From Clostridiales bacterium UBA1770 (GTDB taxonomy: Bacteria > Bacillota > Clostridia > Oscillospirales > CAG-272), in NCBI GenBank assembly GCA_002315325.1, contig DCGU01000076.1, positions 1 to 61,486 of the forward strand: a stretch of 61,486 nt of DNA, in the 5' to 3' direction. Every line of letters starts with the position of its first letter. Positions within the stretch are counted from its first letter, which is position 1. The translations under genes and the position numbers were made by a program. Of the stretch, positions 17,642 to 29,100 are shown piece by piece. The notes beneath the pieces are model-generated. The model was not told where the DNA came from and searched no databases. It worked only from the letters and a program-made list of their open reading frames with translations.

Positions 17642-18292
17642 ATGACCCTTTCGTTTGTACCTGCCGCAAGGCATTTAGTCAAGGTGGGACTCGATTCCAC
17701 CGTGTGGGAGGACGTCGCCGCGTACTTTACAAAGCTCTACGACGGTTTCAAGGACGTTAATCCCGCCAAAAACGGCTCTGTTTCGGTTTTCTGGATATTT
17801 ATCGGCTTATGCACGGGTATTATCCTTACAACCGTTTTTATGACCGTTTACAGGCGTCTGTGCGGGCCCCTGGTCCGCAAGCTGCTGTCGGCGGCTGCGG
17901 CCCCTGACCAAGCCAAGACGCTGGATGAACTCGGTATGAACACACCGCTTGTACGAATGGCCCTGTCCGGAAACGGGGAAATATCCCGTATCGTTTCCTG
18001 TGTCGAGGCCGATGCGCACGTACAGGCAGTCCTTGCTTCTTCGGCTGATGAGGGTCGGCCGAAGAAGATAAAGGATGACGCTTTGCTGTTCTCCTATCGG
18101 GGCAAATGGGATACGCTGCATTTTTACGTGAGTGAAAAGAATGCGTTTATCGCGGACGAGCATTTCAGTGAAAAGAACGGCCGTCTGCTCCCCATGTTCG
18201 TTACGATTGCTTTCGCCTTGCTCCTGACGTGGGTGCTTTTGCTGGTCGGCCCGTCCATTATTGGCTGGGCAGCAGCCAATTTAGTGAAATAA
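17642..18292 (+). CDS. Two-pass membrane protein of unknown function
   Basis: Not recognised as a named family. The 216-aa protein has a short cytoplasmic or amphipathic start, a membrane segment at about 47-70 (VFWIFIGLCTGIILTTVFMTV), a soluble middle with LDELGMNTPLVRMALS and a second membrane segment at about 184-208 near the C-terminus. The ATG at 17642 lacks a clear ribosome site; an in-frame GTG at residue 21 is preceded by AAGGTGG and could be the true start. It lies 23 bp after serS and is followed by a hairpin string and terminator, so it probably ends the parAB-serS transcript. Confidence 0.65.
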   Translation: MTLSFVPAARHLVKVGLDSTVWEDVAAYFTKLYDGFKDVNPAKNGSVSVFWIFIGLCTGIILTTVFMTVYRRLCGPLVRKLLSAAAAPDQAKTLDELGMNTPLVRMALSGNGEISRIVSCVEADAHVQAVLASSADEGRPKKIKDDALLFSYRGKWDTLHFYVSEKNAFIADEHFSEKNGRLLPMFVTIAFALLLTWVLLLVGPSIIGWAAANLVK

Positions 18293-18390
18293 ATCCCTGA
18301 CGGGATTTGTGAAATACGTCTACGACGTGTGAAATTGTCCTTCGGACAGTGAAATACGCCTGCGGCGTGTGAGATGTCCTGCGGACAGTG
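18291..18390 (+). repeat. String of five short hairpins separated by GTGAAA
   Basis: AAATCCC/GGGATTT, ACGTC/GACGT, TGTCC/GGACA, ACGCC/GGCGT and TGTCC/GGACA stem-loops follow one another, each joined by a GTGAAA(T)-like linker. All have loops of 3-4 nt. It starts inside the stop region of the preceding gene. Similar chains occur between genes in Clostridia; the function is unknown. Confidence 0.85.
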
Positions 18391-18400
18391 AAACGAACCG

Positions 18401-18446
18401 AAAAGAAAAACAGGTTGATTGAAACGTCAACCTGTTTTCTTTTTTT
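18401..18446 (+). terminator. Strong terminator
   Basis: AACAGGTTGA pairs with TCAACCTGTT across 8 nt, followed by a long T-run. An A-run upstream makes it potentially bidirectional. It separates the housekeeping block from the ABC/surface-protein region. Confidence 0.92.
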
Positions 18447-18567
18447 GCAGACACTTTTCAAAACGGCAAAAATTTTATATAATATACGCAATATGATTAC
18501 GATATGATAACCCGGCGCATTTTACGTGCGGGCAGGTTTGTTTTTTTGTTACAAGGGAGTTCGGTAC

Positions 18568-19218
18568 GTGATTCAATTACAAAACGTCGAAAAAGGGTAT
18601 AACGGGGAGAGCGTGCTGCGCGGCGTCAATTTGACGGTGAACGACGGCGAGTATGTGTCCGTCATGGGCAGAAGCGGCAGCGGTAAATCGACGCTGCTGG
18701 CCATTCTGGGCGGCTTTCTGCAGCCCGACGGCGGCAGCGTGACGTGGGACGGCGAGGACGTTTACGCCATGAGCGCAGAACGTATGGCCCGTATGCGCTG
18801 CAACAAAATCGGCTTTGTGTTCCAGTCGTTTCGCCTGGTCAATACCCTGACGGTACGGGACAATATTCTGCTGCCGGGGCACCTGTCAAATCTGCCGCGT
18901 CGCGTCGTTTGGGATAATATAGAGAGACACGCGCACGACCTGGCAATAGAATCCTCTCTTGATAAATATCCGGATGAGCTGTCCGGCGGCCAATGCCAGC
19001 GTGCCGCCATCTGCCGCGCCCTTTGTTTTAACCCCTGTGTTTTGATATTGGACGAACCCACCGGGGCACTGGACGCTGCAAATGAAAAGGTGGTTATGGC
19101 ACTGCTCAAACGCGTCAATGAGGAATGCGGCACGACCATCGTGCAGGTGACGCACAGCAATATCGTCGCCGCCAATGCCCACCGCATTCTGCAAATGACG
19201 GACGGGGCACCCGTATGA
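18568..19218 (+). CDS. ABC transporter ATPase (MacB/LolD/BceA-like), cassette 1
   Basis: A 216-aa nucleotide-binding subunit of the family that drives FtsX-type permeases in mechanotransmission or lipoprotein/peptide handling. Seen: Walker A GRSGSGKST at residues 34-42, Q-loop FVFQSFRLV, signature LSGGQCQRAAICRAL and Walker B VLILDEPTGALD. A GTG start at 18568 is chosen: AAGGGAG lies 9 nt upstream, and the resulting N-terminus (IQLQNVEKGYN) aligns with that of the cassette 2 ATPase. Its stop overlaps the permease start (ATGA), so the two are co-translated. The paralogue at 37787 is clearly related. Confidence 0.93.
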   Translation: MIQLQNVEKGYNGESVLRGVNLTVNDGEYVSVMGRSGSGKSTLLAILGGFLQPDGGSVTWDGEDVYAMSAERMARMRCNKIGFVFQSFRLVNTLTVRDNILLPGHLSNLPRRVVWDNIERHAHDLAIESSLDKYPDELSGGQCQRAAICRALCFNPCVLILDEPTGALDAANEKVVMALLKRVNEECGTTIVQVTHSNIVAANAHRILQMTDGAPV

Positions 19219-21521
19219 GATATTATTTGAAACATTTGCGGCGCGCGATTGCGCGCCGCCCCGCACAGCCGCTGGTTATTATCTTAGTCCTTTTGCTGGC
19301 TTTCACGGTGACCTTTGTCAGCGTCAGCGCGGCAAACGGCATTGAGGACGATAACGCCTTAAAAAACGAGGCGGCCGGCGGTAACGCCGTGACGGTTTCG
19401 GCGTCGGCCTCATCGTCATTGCCCTTCGTATCCGCAGCGCCGCTGCAAACGTCCGGCTTGGACGTCTCTGCCGTCGGCACGTTTTCCATGCCGCTGACGC
19501 TTGGACAAACCGTCGTGCAGGGATATGCGCTCGATTGGGACAATGCAGGGGCTGTTTTCCCGCAATCGTTTGAACAATGTACGGCTGTATCGGCCGGGGA
19601 ACGGGCCGGTGCCCTGTTCGTTACCAAGGTTTTTGCCGATACGTACGCGTATCAAATCGGGGACGAGATTGCTTTTCGCCTGTACGGGTACGATTTGTAT
19701 TTTACGATACGCGGGTACTTTGATACCCCGATTTTGGGGGACGGCGACGTTACCTGTGACCTTGGGGCTTTATTATCCGCGTATTGCGACGCTTCCGGTT
19801 TGCGTGGAACGTACCCGTTTTTGACCGACGATTTCCTGTCCGCGGTTTGCGGTAAACTCTACGTCAAAAGTCCATCTTACACGACACAGGCGTTGGAAGA
19901 AGCCCTGCAGGCGCTCTATCCCGAGGCCGTCGTGGCGCCCGTCGTTACCGAGACTGCGGATAACGGCTTCGGTGTCTTTACCGTAATTCCTGCGGTGATT
20001 ACCGCCTTTACCTTTATGATTGCACTGGTCGTATCCGTTTCCTGCTTGTGGTGTCTGGCAAAACAGCGGCGGGAATACGCCCTGTTGTTCTCCTTTGTCG
20101 GGTTCTCGCCGCGCAGGGCGCTGCTTTGCCGCATCATCGAGATGCTGCTTTACACGCTGCCGGCAATGGGAATCGGGACGTTGGTATCCATCCCCATCGG
20201 CCGCCGTATCTTTGCCGGGATGGGGCTTTCCTTCGCAGAGTTTCATCTTTCATGGCAGGCGTTTTTGCCGGCCGCATTGATTTTGCTGTTTGTAGCAACG
20301 TTGTCTCCCGTTTTGGCCGATCTGCGTACCCCGCAACGTCGCCGTGCATTGCCCACGGGGCGTTTGGCGCTGTGTTGCTGTATCATCACGCTGCTGTCGG
20401 GCGGTGCCGCCTTCTTCGTTCCGGTGGCACGGCGCTTTTGGTTGGCAATACCGGCGGTGTTCCTATTGTTTATAACGATTTGTCTGTTGACACGCACGGC
20501 GTTCACGGCGCTGTTCGCTCACCTGTGTAAAAAGCGGCGTATGAGCGTGCCGCAGGAACTTGCAGTGAAAAACGGCGTCCGCGTTGGTGAATTGGTTAAT
20601 GCGGCACGGCTGCTTTGCGTGCTGCTGACAGCCGTTCTATGCCTTGGCTTTTTATCGTTTTCTTCCCGCCGCATGATGACGCTGACGGGACAAACGCTCA
20701 CGGGGGATTATCTGATTTCGGGTTCGGAAGCGGTTCTGACAAACGTCAAACAATCGGTGGAAGCCATGAATGAAACTGACGGCGTATATCCCGTGCGCGT
20801 ATGGAATGCCGAAACGGCATCGGGCGAACGCGCTTTCTTCTTGGGTATTACCGATACGGCGGTGTTGGGGTACGACTTCGGCGATACGCTGATATTGCCC
20901 GCCGCCGGGGACGTTGCTGCGGCCGCATTCATTGCCGATGCGCGCGGTTTTGCACTTGACGAAACCTTCGCCGTGAGCGACACCGTACAGACAAAGACGC
21001 TGCGCCTGACGCAAACGGTATCCACTTCCATGCCGCAAATGATTACGCATTACGATACGCTGCAGGGGGCGCCGACGTACCTGGTTGTCTCCGGCTCCGC
21101 GGGTGTGCCGCTGCAAACGCTGTATGAAGCGCTGCAGGACGTGACGGCAGGGCAGGCGGTGGAAATCCTGCCGGTCGACAGCCTTTTTGGGGCCTACGTG
21201 CGCGATATGACGCGGTACGTTTTCTTCGTGCGGTTTATGATGGCACTGCTTTGCGCCTTTGGATGTATCGGTATCGGCAATAATTTGTGCGAAAGTATTC
21301 GTTCCCGCCGCGAGGAGTTTGACGCATTGCTGCTATGCGGTATGACGCGGCGGCAGGTCAACGCCATGCTGCTGTATGAAAATCTGTACGTTTTGCTTTT
21401 TGCCGTTTTGGCGGCGCTGCCGGCACTGTTATTCGTCATTCCCGTGCTCAATTTGGGGTTGACGACGTATTCGACCGATTGCATACAGATTATTTTGGAT
21501 TGTATCCGTTTACACTTATAA
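19215..21521 (+). CDS. FtsX-domain ABC permease, cassette 1
   Basis: A 768-aa permease. Seen: an N-terminal membrane helix at ~19-40, a ~220-residue extracytoplasmic domain, three helices near 270-390 forming the first FtsX unit (with the cytoplasmic REYALLFSFVGFS segment), several helices at ~400-490, a second extracytoplasmic domain, and a final FtsX unit containing SRREEFDALLLCGMTRRQVNAML. This two-unit layout resembles BceB/LolC-type permeases. The start at 19215 overlaps the ATPase stop. The gene order ATPase-permease is repeated at 37787-40774. The cargo is unknown; the next genes encode a membrane enzyme-like protein and a giant surface protein. Confidence 0.88.
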   Translation: MRYYLKHLRRAIARRPAQPLVIILVLLLAFTVTFVSVSAANGIEDDNALKNEAAGGNAVTVSASASSSLPFVSAAPLQTSGLDVSAVGTFSMPLTLGQTVVQGYALDWDNAGAVFPQSFEQCTAVSAGERAGALFVTKVFADTYAYQIGDEIAFRLYGYDLYFTIRGYFDTPILGDGDVTCDLGALLSAYCDASGLRGTYPFLTDDFLSAVCGKLYVKSPSYTTQALEEALQALYPEAVVAPVVTETADNGFGVFTVIPAVITAFTFMIALVVSVSCLWCLAKQRREYALLFSFVGFSPRRALLCRIIEMLLYTLPAMGIGTLVSIPIGRRIFAGMGLSFAEFHLSWQAFLPAALILLFVATLSPVLADLRTPQRRRALPTGRLALCCCIITLLSGGAAFFVPVARRFWLAIPAVFLLFITICLLTRTAFTALFAHLCKKRRMSVPQELAVKNGVRVGELVNAARLLCVLLTAVLCLGFLSFSSRRMMTLTGQTLTGDYLISGSEAVLTNVKQSVEAMNETDGVYPVRVWNAETASGERAFFLGITDTAVLGYDFGDTLILPAAGDVAAAAFIADARGFALDETFAVSDTVQTKTLRLTQTVSTSMPQMITHYDTLQGAPTYLVVSGSAGVPLQTLYEALQDVTAGQAVEILPVDSLFGAYVRDMTRYVFFVRFMMALLCAFGCIGIGNNLCESIRSRREEFDALLLCGMTRRQVNAMLLYENLYVLLFAVLAALPALLFVIPVLNLGLTTYSTDCIQIILDCIRLHL

Positions 21522-21540
21522 GATATTTTTGGGGGTAGTT

Positions 21541-22776
21541 ATGCAACAAAATCAAATTGCACCGCAGCCGCAGGGCCGGCTTTTGGCACTCGATCGGCTC
21601 AAGGGACTGTGCCTGGTATTAATGCTGTTTTTTGAGTCCGTCGGTTTTTTTAAGTGTTTCGGCCCGTTGTATTACATTGCCGCCGACACGCGCAAGGATC
21701 GCGTGGAAATCCTGCCCGGCATGGAATGGGGCGATTGCCTTTTGCCGATGTTCTTATTGTTAATCGGTATGTCCTGCTATTTGGCGTTTACCCGCCGTGC
21801 CGCGACAGACCGTCCCGGTGCCTTTCGGCACTTGGCACACCGCTATTTGATGTTCGCAGCGCTCGGCAGCTGTTTGGTATCGCTGGAGAACCTGATGAAC
21901 GGATGGCTCGACGATATCTTCGGCGTGCAGGCGATTTGCGTGGTTTGCGCACTTTCCGGTATTGCCTATGCCGTATGCGGTAAGTGCTGCGGAAAAATGA
22001 AAAACGGCAATACGTTCGTCTATATTTGCAAGGTTATCTTTTATACGTCGGTCGTTGCGTTGGTGGTTTTGGATTGGCCCTTAATGCTGATCGACGCATG
22101 GAGACAATTGTTTTCTGCCGGAACGGCACAACGTTTTTATGATACGTCCTTCATGCATTGGAGCATTTTACACGTCTTTGCGTATGCAGGCATATTGAGT
22201 CTGCCGTTCATCGCGGCAAAATCACGTGCGCGCACTATTTCCTTCATTGCACTGCTTGCCGTACGGTACGGCCTGCATTTTGTTCCGCTTTTACAAGAGC
22301 GCCGCAGCGCCTTGGTTATGGGCGGCCCGTGGGGTACGTTCGGCTGGGTAACCTGTATCGTCGGCGGTTATATTTTGTGCGAAAACTACGTGCACGCCAA
22401 GCGCCCGTGGCTGGTTTGTATGCTGACGTTTGCCGGTACCGTCGCCGCGGCAATTCCGGCAACCATCCTGCAGCCCATTTCCTCTCGCGGTGTTTCCGTC
22501 AACTTTTTGCTGTTGACGTTTGCTTTCTTTACGCTGCTGCTGTTTTTAGTTGCGGCATTCGACCGCGTTCGCATCCCCTTTGACCTGTTAGCACTGTGGG
22601 GTAAAAGCCCGATCCTGATTTTTGCCATAGGGCTGGCTTTCAAAGTGGTGCTTTTGCTGTGGCTGCCCCTGGAGGAACCGCTATGGGTGGCATTGACCTT
22701 TATCGGCGTTTGTTTTGCCATTCTGCTCGGCGTGACGGTCTTGTTGAACAAATCCAAGAAGGCCATCAAGTTGTGA
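21541..22776 (+). CDS. Multi-spanning membrane protein, acyltransferase-like (DUF5009/HGSNAT type)
   Basis: A 411-aa protein with about ten hydrophobic segments. The N-terminal RLLALDRLKGLCLVLMLFFE motif is the signature start of membrane acyltransferase-like proteins of the heparan-alpha-glucosaminide N-acetyltransferase/DUF5009 group, which may acetylate extracytoplasmic sugars. A His in the family's acetyl-transfer position cannot be fixed confidently; candidates are in FMHWSILHVFAY. The ATG at 21541 has GGGGGT upstream and lies 20 bp after the permease stop, so it is in the cassette 1 operon. It may modify glycans on the surface proteins encoded next (inference). Confidence 0.65.
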   Translation: MQQNQIAPQPQGRLLALDRLKGLCLVLMLFFESVGFFKCFGPLYYIAADTRKDRVEILPGMEWGDCLLPMFLLLIGMSCYLAFTRRAATDRPGAFRHLAHRYLMFAALGSCLVSLENLMNGWLDDIFGVQAICVVCALSGIAYAVCGKCCGKMKNGNTFVYICKVIFYTSVVALVVLDWPLMLIDAWRQLFSAGTAQRFYDTSFMHWSILHVFAYAGILSLPFIAAKSRARTISFIALLAVRYGLHFVPLLQERRSALVMGGPWGTFGWVTCIVGGYILCENYVHAKRPWLVCMLTFAGTVAAAIPATILQPISSRGVSVNFLLLTFAFFTLLLFLVAAFDRVRIPFDLLALWGKSPILIFAIGLAFKVVLLLWLPLEEPLWVALTFIGVCFAILLGVTVLLNKSKKAIKL

Positions 22777-22803
22777 TTTTATCCTTTCCGGTGCACCCCA
22801 CGG

Positions 22804-22854
22804 GCGTTCTGTTCCCAAAACTTTACATTTTTTCATTTTTCGGGAATAGAACGC
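22804..22854. repeat. Inverted-repeat element, copy A
   Basis: A 13-bp inverted repeat (GCGTTCTGTTCCC / GGGAATAGAACGC, one mismatch) with a T-rich 25-bp spacer. A 40-bp core at 22812-22851 matches 42214-42253 at 37 of 40 positions. It lies just after the cassette 1 operon and before a terminator. In 22777-23137 I see this element, a terminator and a promoter. Confidence 0.8.
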
Positions 22855-22902
22855 TTTAAACGGTTTAGTTGTAACGTTGTAGTCTATGATAGTCAAAAAA
22901 CG

Positions 22903-22939
22903 CTCGCCTGCGCCATACGTGTGACGCAGGCGAGTTTTT
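22903..22939 (+). terminator. Terminator of cassette 1 operon
   Basis: CTCGCCTGCG pairs with CGCAGGCGAG over a 12-nt loop, followed by TTTTT. Confidence 0.9.
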
Positions 22940-23035
22940 GTTTAAAAAACGTTTTTCGGTTCCGCCGAGCAGATAGTTGTGCAACCTTATCCCACCCCAA
23001 AATCAAAGCAACAGCAGGGACTGATTATTTAGCGG

Positions 23036-23064
23036 TTGACCTATTTTTACTATTATGGTATAAT
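23036..23064 (+). promoter_or_regulatory. Predicted promoter of the 2458-aa surface protein gene
   Basis: TTGACC, 17-bp spacer, TATAAT, about 65 nt before the ribosome site AGGAGGA. Confidence 0.85.
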
Positions 23065-23137
23065 GAACAAAATTATTTTCTTATATTTGCGCTTTGATAT
23101 AAAGAAATAATGGTTTTCTTTTCAGGAGGAATTCAAA

Positions 23138-26100
23138 ATGATGAAAAAGCTTTTGAGTGTGCTGCTGGCGCTGACCATGATGACGAGCCTGGTATCCGTG
23201 TTCGCCGTCGACGTCGGTGCAGAGGAGCCGAGCCTGCAGGCTACGGCTGCCCCCGCGGTACCCGATGCAGTCGCCGATGATCCCGACAGATATACGATCA
23301 TCGTCCCGACAAAGAGTGACGTTGCCGTCGTGGAGGGAGTGCCGGTTGCCTGGCCTGCCTCTCCTTTTGTCAACCTTGACTATATTGAAGTGAACGGGAT
23401 ATTCGACAAACAAATCGTCACCTCTTGTGACGTGACCGATTTCGTGTCAACAGCATTCCCGGAATCTGCTGCCGACGCGTACTTTTATGCGTCACTGGTC
23501 GATGCGGGCATGGGGGACTATGATTCCACGTCTGCGTATCGCAACGGTACAATTAAGATTAATAAAATAACTTCCCTCAAGTATGCATACGTACAGGACC
23601 AGCCTGCGCCGACAGGAACGGAACTTATGCAAGACAAAAACTTTGTTTATGACGTTTTATCTACGTATAAAATGGGCTATGAAGCCTATTTTGAAACGGA
23701 CGCTGTCGGCAACGTGAATAAGGTACACATTGACTATGATTTTACGTCCAAAAATCAAAACGATGACAAACAGGAGTGTACCACGCACCTTTTAGCGTTT
23801 GCTGGGACTGTAGATCAGTCGATGAACGTGACGCCCGTTTTACAAAAGCTGACGGGTGCGGAGATGCAAACGTACGCGCTGCATGCCGACTCTTTGGCCG
23901 TTCAAAATTACGGGGCAGCGTGGGAGACCGTGTATGATGCAGAGGGGAATGCGGTTACCGGTGCCATTGTATACGATAAAGTGAATAAAGCCTACTTTAC
24001 GGAGTTTGATTTGACTGCGTACGATTTGGCGTCCGGTGTGTACAATATTGCCTTTATCTTAACGTACAAGGACAATTACAACCACCATTACGCGATGGTG
24101 GTGAACAGTGCCCCGGGTTGTTATGGAGTCGAGTACTATGCGCCGGCATACGACGTGCAGATGACGCCCGGTTCCACGGACGACGTTGCTACGACAACGG
24201 ATATTATGATGCAGTATCGCATGAATGAGACCGGGGTGTGGGAGGGCAATGACGTCGTATACGGCGTCAATACCCTGGGTTCCGTTTCCTTCAGAATTAA
24301 AGACGACGCTGCGGAAAAGGCCCCCTACGTCGTCACGATTCCCGATTTTGCTTTCGGTCACTTTGATGAAACGGCTGCCTCCGTTACGTACGACGGTACC
24401 GATTGCGGGGCACTGTTCTCCGCAGACCTCACGCTGCCCGTGATCAATCGCCGTTTCCTTAATTTTAAATTGTACAAGGTTCTCGGCGACGGGCTGCGCC
24501 AATTGGTTTGCACGCCGGAATACACTTATTATAAAAACCTGCTCCGTGAATCCGACTTTTTCTCCTGTGCCGTGCTCAACTCCCTCAACGTCGGTAACTA
24601 CGAGATGGAAATCCTGTACGACGCTGTGGGTGACTACGAACCGGACTATATTACGGTCCCGTTTACCATTACCCCCTACGCAATCGATGAAAACACGCGC
24701 GACGTCTACGTGACGACGATTATCACCGAGTGCGAAGAAGCAGAACCCATCGGCTTTTCCTATGAAACAGAATGGGACGAGAGTTTTGCCGATAATACGG
24801 CCAACCTGGCGGACTATTTGGCGTTCAAACAGGCCTACGCAAACGGCATTTTACCCTCTGCCGCTGAATTGGCATCCGGTGCCGTGACGTCCGCCACGGA
24901 GTTGTACAACCGCTTGCATGCTTCCTACACGGACGTTGTTGCCAAGTATAAGGATGCATTGACGGCGTACAATTTGTTCTATCAAGTGGCAAACAAGCTC
25001 AGCACGTTTGCCCTCAATAAAAATGCAAACGAAACGTTTGCGGATACCGACAGCGACGTGGAGAAAACGTTAATCCATTTATTGCTGAGCTATTATGGAA
25101 CCTATTTGGAAGATGATACAAGAATCCTATGTACGACCGATACGGACGTGGCCATGATGCACTCCTATTTGATGGATGCCTACAACGCGTACGTTGCGTA
25201 TGCGGATGTCTATCGGGCCTTCACGGCGGCCTGCGCAGAGGCCGGCATCACCGTAACGGCGTTTGATGACGCGACGCTTGCGTCCTATGCGCAAACGGTT
25301 GCCGCCTACAGGAGTCTCGTTACCCTGACCGATGCCGAACATTTCTACTGGCGCGCCATCCCCGAAGACGCTGCCGCGTTCACTTTCACGCAGATTGAAC
25401 GCCCGCAATTACCCGGCGGCTTTATTTCCCCGGCAGCAATCGAACGCAGCTATACCGGCGTCGGCCAAACCCCCAACATCCTCCTGACTTACTGTTTTGA
25501 AGGATACAGCATTTACGATGACGGTGCTATGCATACTCCTGTTATTCGCACCGGTTATGCACATGCGTCCGCGATGTATAATCAGGCCGCAACCGATGCT
25601 GTAAGAAATTATTACAATTACTATTCCTGTGTGGTGATTGCTATGCCCAAGACGGGTGTTTGGGCGGATTATAATACCGGTGCCTGTGAGTATCTCTCCT
25701 ATCGGATTCTGCATGACGGCGTCGACGTGCGCCGCAATACCGCACTCCCCGGCACCTACGATATTACCCTTGCTTTCGAGGGGAACTTCACGGGTTCTGT
25801 TGCCGGTTTGACGTATACCGTGAACAAGAACGTCCTGACCAACCCCATGTTTACGGCCGGCACGTCCGAGACGGATTATACGGGTGAAGCCCTGGATGTG
25901 AAGGTGCACCTGACGCAGGTATTATCCGGCCAACTCTATGAAATTGTGCCCGATCGATTAAAGCTGTTCGGGGCAGCGTATAACAATAGCATATCGTTAT
26001 CAAGTTACGTTGACTACGGCTTCTTAAAGGGCGATATGTCTTACACCATTGTTCGTGTGGACGGTGCATCGCTGACCGACGTGGACGAAATCAGGGATGC

Positions 26101-29100
26101 CGGCGAGTATATCGTTACCTATTATTTAAATGACGAACACATCTTGCTGGCAGACGGCACGACGGTGACCGACGTACACGTTACGGTAAACCCCGTCAAC
26201 GTGGCCATCAATGCTGCCGTGAACGGCGCCGCATACGGCGATACGTTGACGGACGTCTTGGCCAAGACCGAGATTAAGGCAATGAACACCTGGCACGGCG
26301 GTACAACGGACAGCGCATTCTCCTATGATCTCAGTAAAGCCGTTTTGGAAGTTTACGAGAAAGACGGCTACGTACCGATGACTGCGACGGCCACGGTGCT
26401 GGCCGGTGAATTATACCGCCTGACCGTACCGGTGACGCTGACCGATGCCGTCAATTTCACGTTTGACGGAAACGACAGCGTACTGAACGGCAATGCGCTG
26501 AGCATCACCTTTGTCGCACAGCGCAGGGTGGTGGATATCATTTGGAGCGAGGGCGATTACGAGAAATACGTTTCCGAAGATAAGGAACTGCCCGTTTCCT
26601 CCGTTGCCGCCTCCTACACCGATATCGATGGTAAAGAAGTGGCACTGCTGGTTACGTGCGAGCACGACCTGACCGGCGCCGGCGTGTACGATATCGACGT
26701 TGCGTTTGCCACTGCCGAGGAGGCCGCCAATTACGAATTCTCCGCTGTCTCCCACAGGGCATTTGTTGTTAAGAAAGATAAGATTACTGTCAGCGACACG
26801 TCGCTTTCCTACGTCACGGACGAAAATTGGATTTATTACGGCCAGCATTATCTGGATTACGGTTTCACCTACGTGATTTCCTTCGCCGGTGAGCATTGCG
26901 GCGATTTTATCATTACCTACAGCGATTACGACCGTACGGCCGAAAAAGAAAACGCTTACGAAAAGTTCACCGTTTGGACGGATACGAGCATCGGCGTGGT
27001 TCCCGGCAGTATCGTCAGACGCATCGCGTCGGGCGATTTGTACAACGGACCGCTGTATATCAATGCCGATGACATGGATCGCATTCCCGTCGGTACGTGG
27101 GTTGACGAGCTGCAATTGTTCGTCAATAACGAAGATTACGAGTTGACGGAAGATACGATTTACGTCTCCTTCTACGTATCGGCAACGGATATGACCGGAC
27201 AGCCGGTTAAAACGGCACCCGATGCCGACCTGTGCTGCACCGGCTATCCCATTGAGCCCGAATTTGTGATTTCTAACCCGTACAGCGGCAGACCCCTGGT
27301 TTCCGGGACCGACTATATTGTGACGTTTGCTTCCAACACCGATGTCGGTACGGCCACCGCATATATTACGTATATCGGCAATTACGTCGGCTCCGCCACC
27401 GTGGAATTCGACCTGGTGAAACGCGACCTCGGCAATATCGCCGACCTGGTCAGCGTAACCGATATGACCTATACCGGCAGCGGTGTTGAACCGACGCCTG
27501 TCTTCCACGTCAACGGCATTCTGATAAAAGCCAAGGATATCGTGGTTACCTACACGGATAACGTTAACGTCGGTACGGCAACCGTTTTGATTCAGGCGGC
27601 AGCCGACGGTAACTTCACGTTTGAAGACGTTGAATTGCCGTTTGCCGTTCTCCCCAAGACGTTGACGGCGTATAACGTCGTCATCCCCGGCGTTACCTAC
27701 GACGGCAGCGCGAAAACGCCCGCCGTTTCGATAGCCGACGGTCAGTGCGCGCTGCAGGCCGGCATCGACTACACGGTGACCTACACGGATAACGTCAACG
27801 CCGGCAACGGTAAAGCGATTATTACGTTCAGCGGCAACTATGCCGGTACCATTGAAAAAGAGTTTGTCATTTCTCCGATCTATATGGGCGGCGCCGACGT
27901 TACGGCAGAATCTGCCGTTTATGACGGCACCGAGAAAACGCCCAACGTGACCGTCACGTACGGCGGCGAAACGGTAAATGCTTCCTATTATGACGTATCC
28001 TATGAGGACAACGTCGATGCCGGCGAAGGAGACGTGATCGTCGTATTCCGCGGCAACTACAGCGGTACCGTTGTCGCCCATTTCACCATTGCGCCGAAGG
28101 ATATGAGCCAAGTACCCGTTGTCATCACCGCTACGGATTACAACGGCAAACCGCAAACCCCGGAACTCATTCTGAAAAACGGCTACGTCGTATTGACGTC
28201 CGGTACCGATTATTACGTTACGTATACCGATAACGTCAACGCCGGCACGGCGAAGGCAACGATTTCCTACTGCGGTAACTACACCGGTACGGTAGAGGTG
28301 CCCTTCACCATCAACGCGTTGGACGGCACGATGACCAAGATTTCTGTTCCCGCTGTTCCGTATACCGGAAAAGAACAAACGCCCACGCCGTACGTCGTGG
28401 ATGAAGTAAACGCGTACGCATTGATCCCGGGCACCGATTTCGTCGTTTCCTATACGGATAACGTCGCGTTCGGCACGGGTATTGCCCATATTACCTTTAT
28501 CGGCAACTACGTCGGCACGATGGACGTCAACTTTGTCATCGGTGAAAAAGATATGAACGGTGCTGTGGCAACCGTGTCCGATATGACCTACACCGGTAAG
28601 GAACTTAAACCTACCGTATGGCTGTACGACGGCAACAACCTCTTAATCGAGGGCAAAGACTTCGACGTCAAGTACAGTGACAACGTCAACGTCGGCACGG
28701 CAAAAGCGGCCATCACCTTCAAGGGCTGCTATAAGGGTACGACGGCAGTAACCTTTGCCGTATTGCCCGCCGATCTTTCTGATACGAACGTTCAGCTTGA
28801 TGACGTTGTATACACGGGCAGCGCCGTAACGCCTGCCATTGTGATCCCGTTCGGTGACGGTAACGTTGATGCGGGCGATTACAAGGCGGTATTTACGAAT
28901 AACGTCAATGCCGGTACCGCTTCCGTTAAGATTACCTTGGGCGGCAACTATAAGGGCGAGATTGTCGCCACGTTTACCGTTCTGCAAAAGAAAGTAACCC
29001 TGACTGCGGCTAACGTCAAAGTTGCCCGTGCCGCCTATACCGGCAAGGCACTCACGCCTGCCGTTACCGTGACCGTGGACGGTTTGGTGCTTGATCCCGC

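Noticed and set aside
22804..22854. Inverted repeat as the end of an insertion sequence
   Set aside because: The two copies are ~19 kb apart in the same orientation with no transposase and no target duplication seen.
26411..28489. Long minus-strand open frame (692 codons) opposite the 2458-aa gene
   Set aside because: It is a mirror of the repeated coding sequence, with no ribosome site or family resemblance; similar shadows at 28643-30343, 32527-34554, 50958-53147 and 53331-54602 arise the same way.
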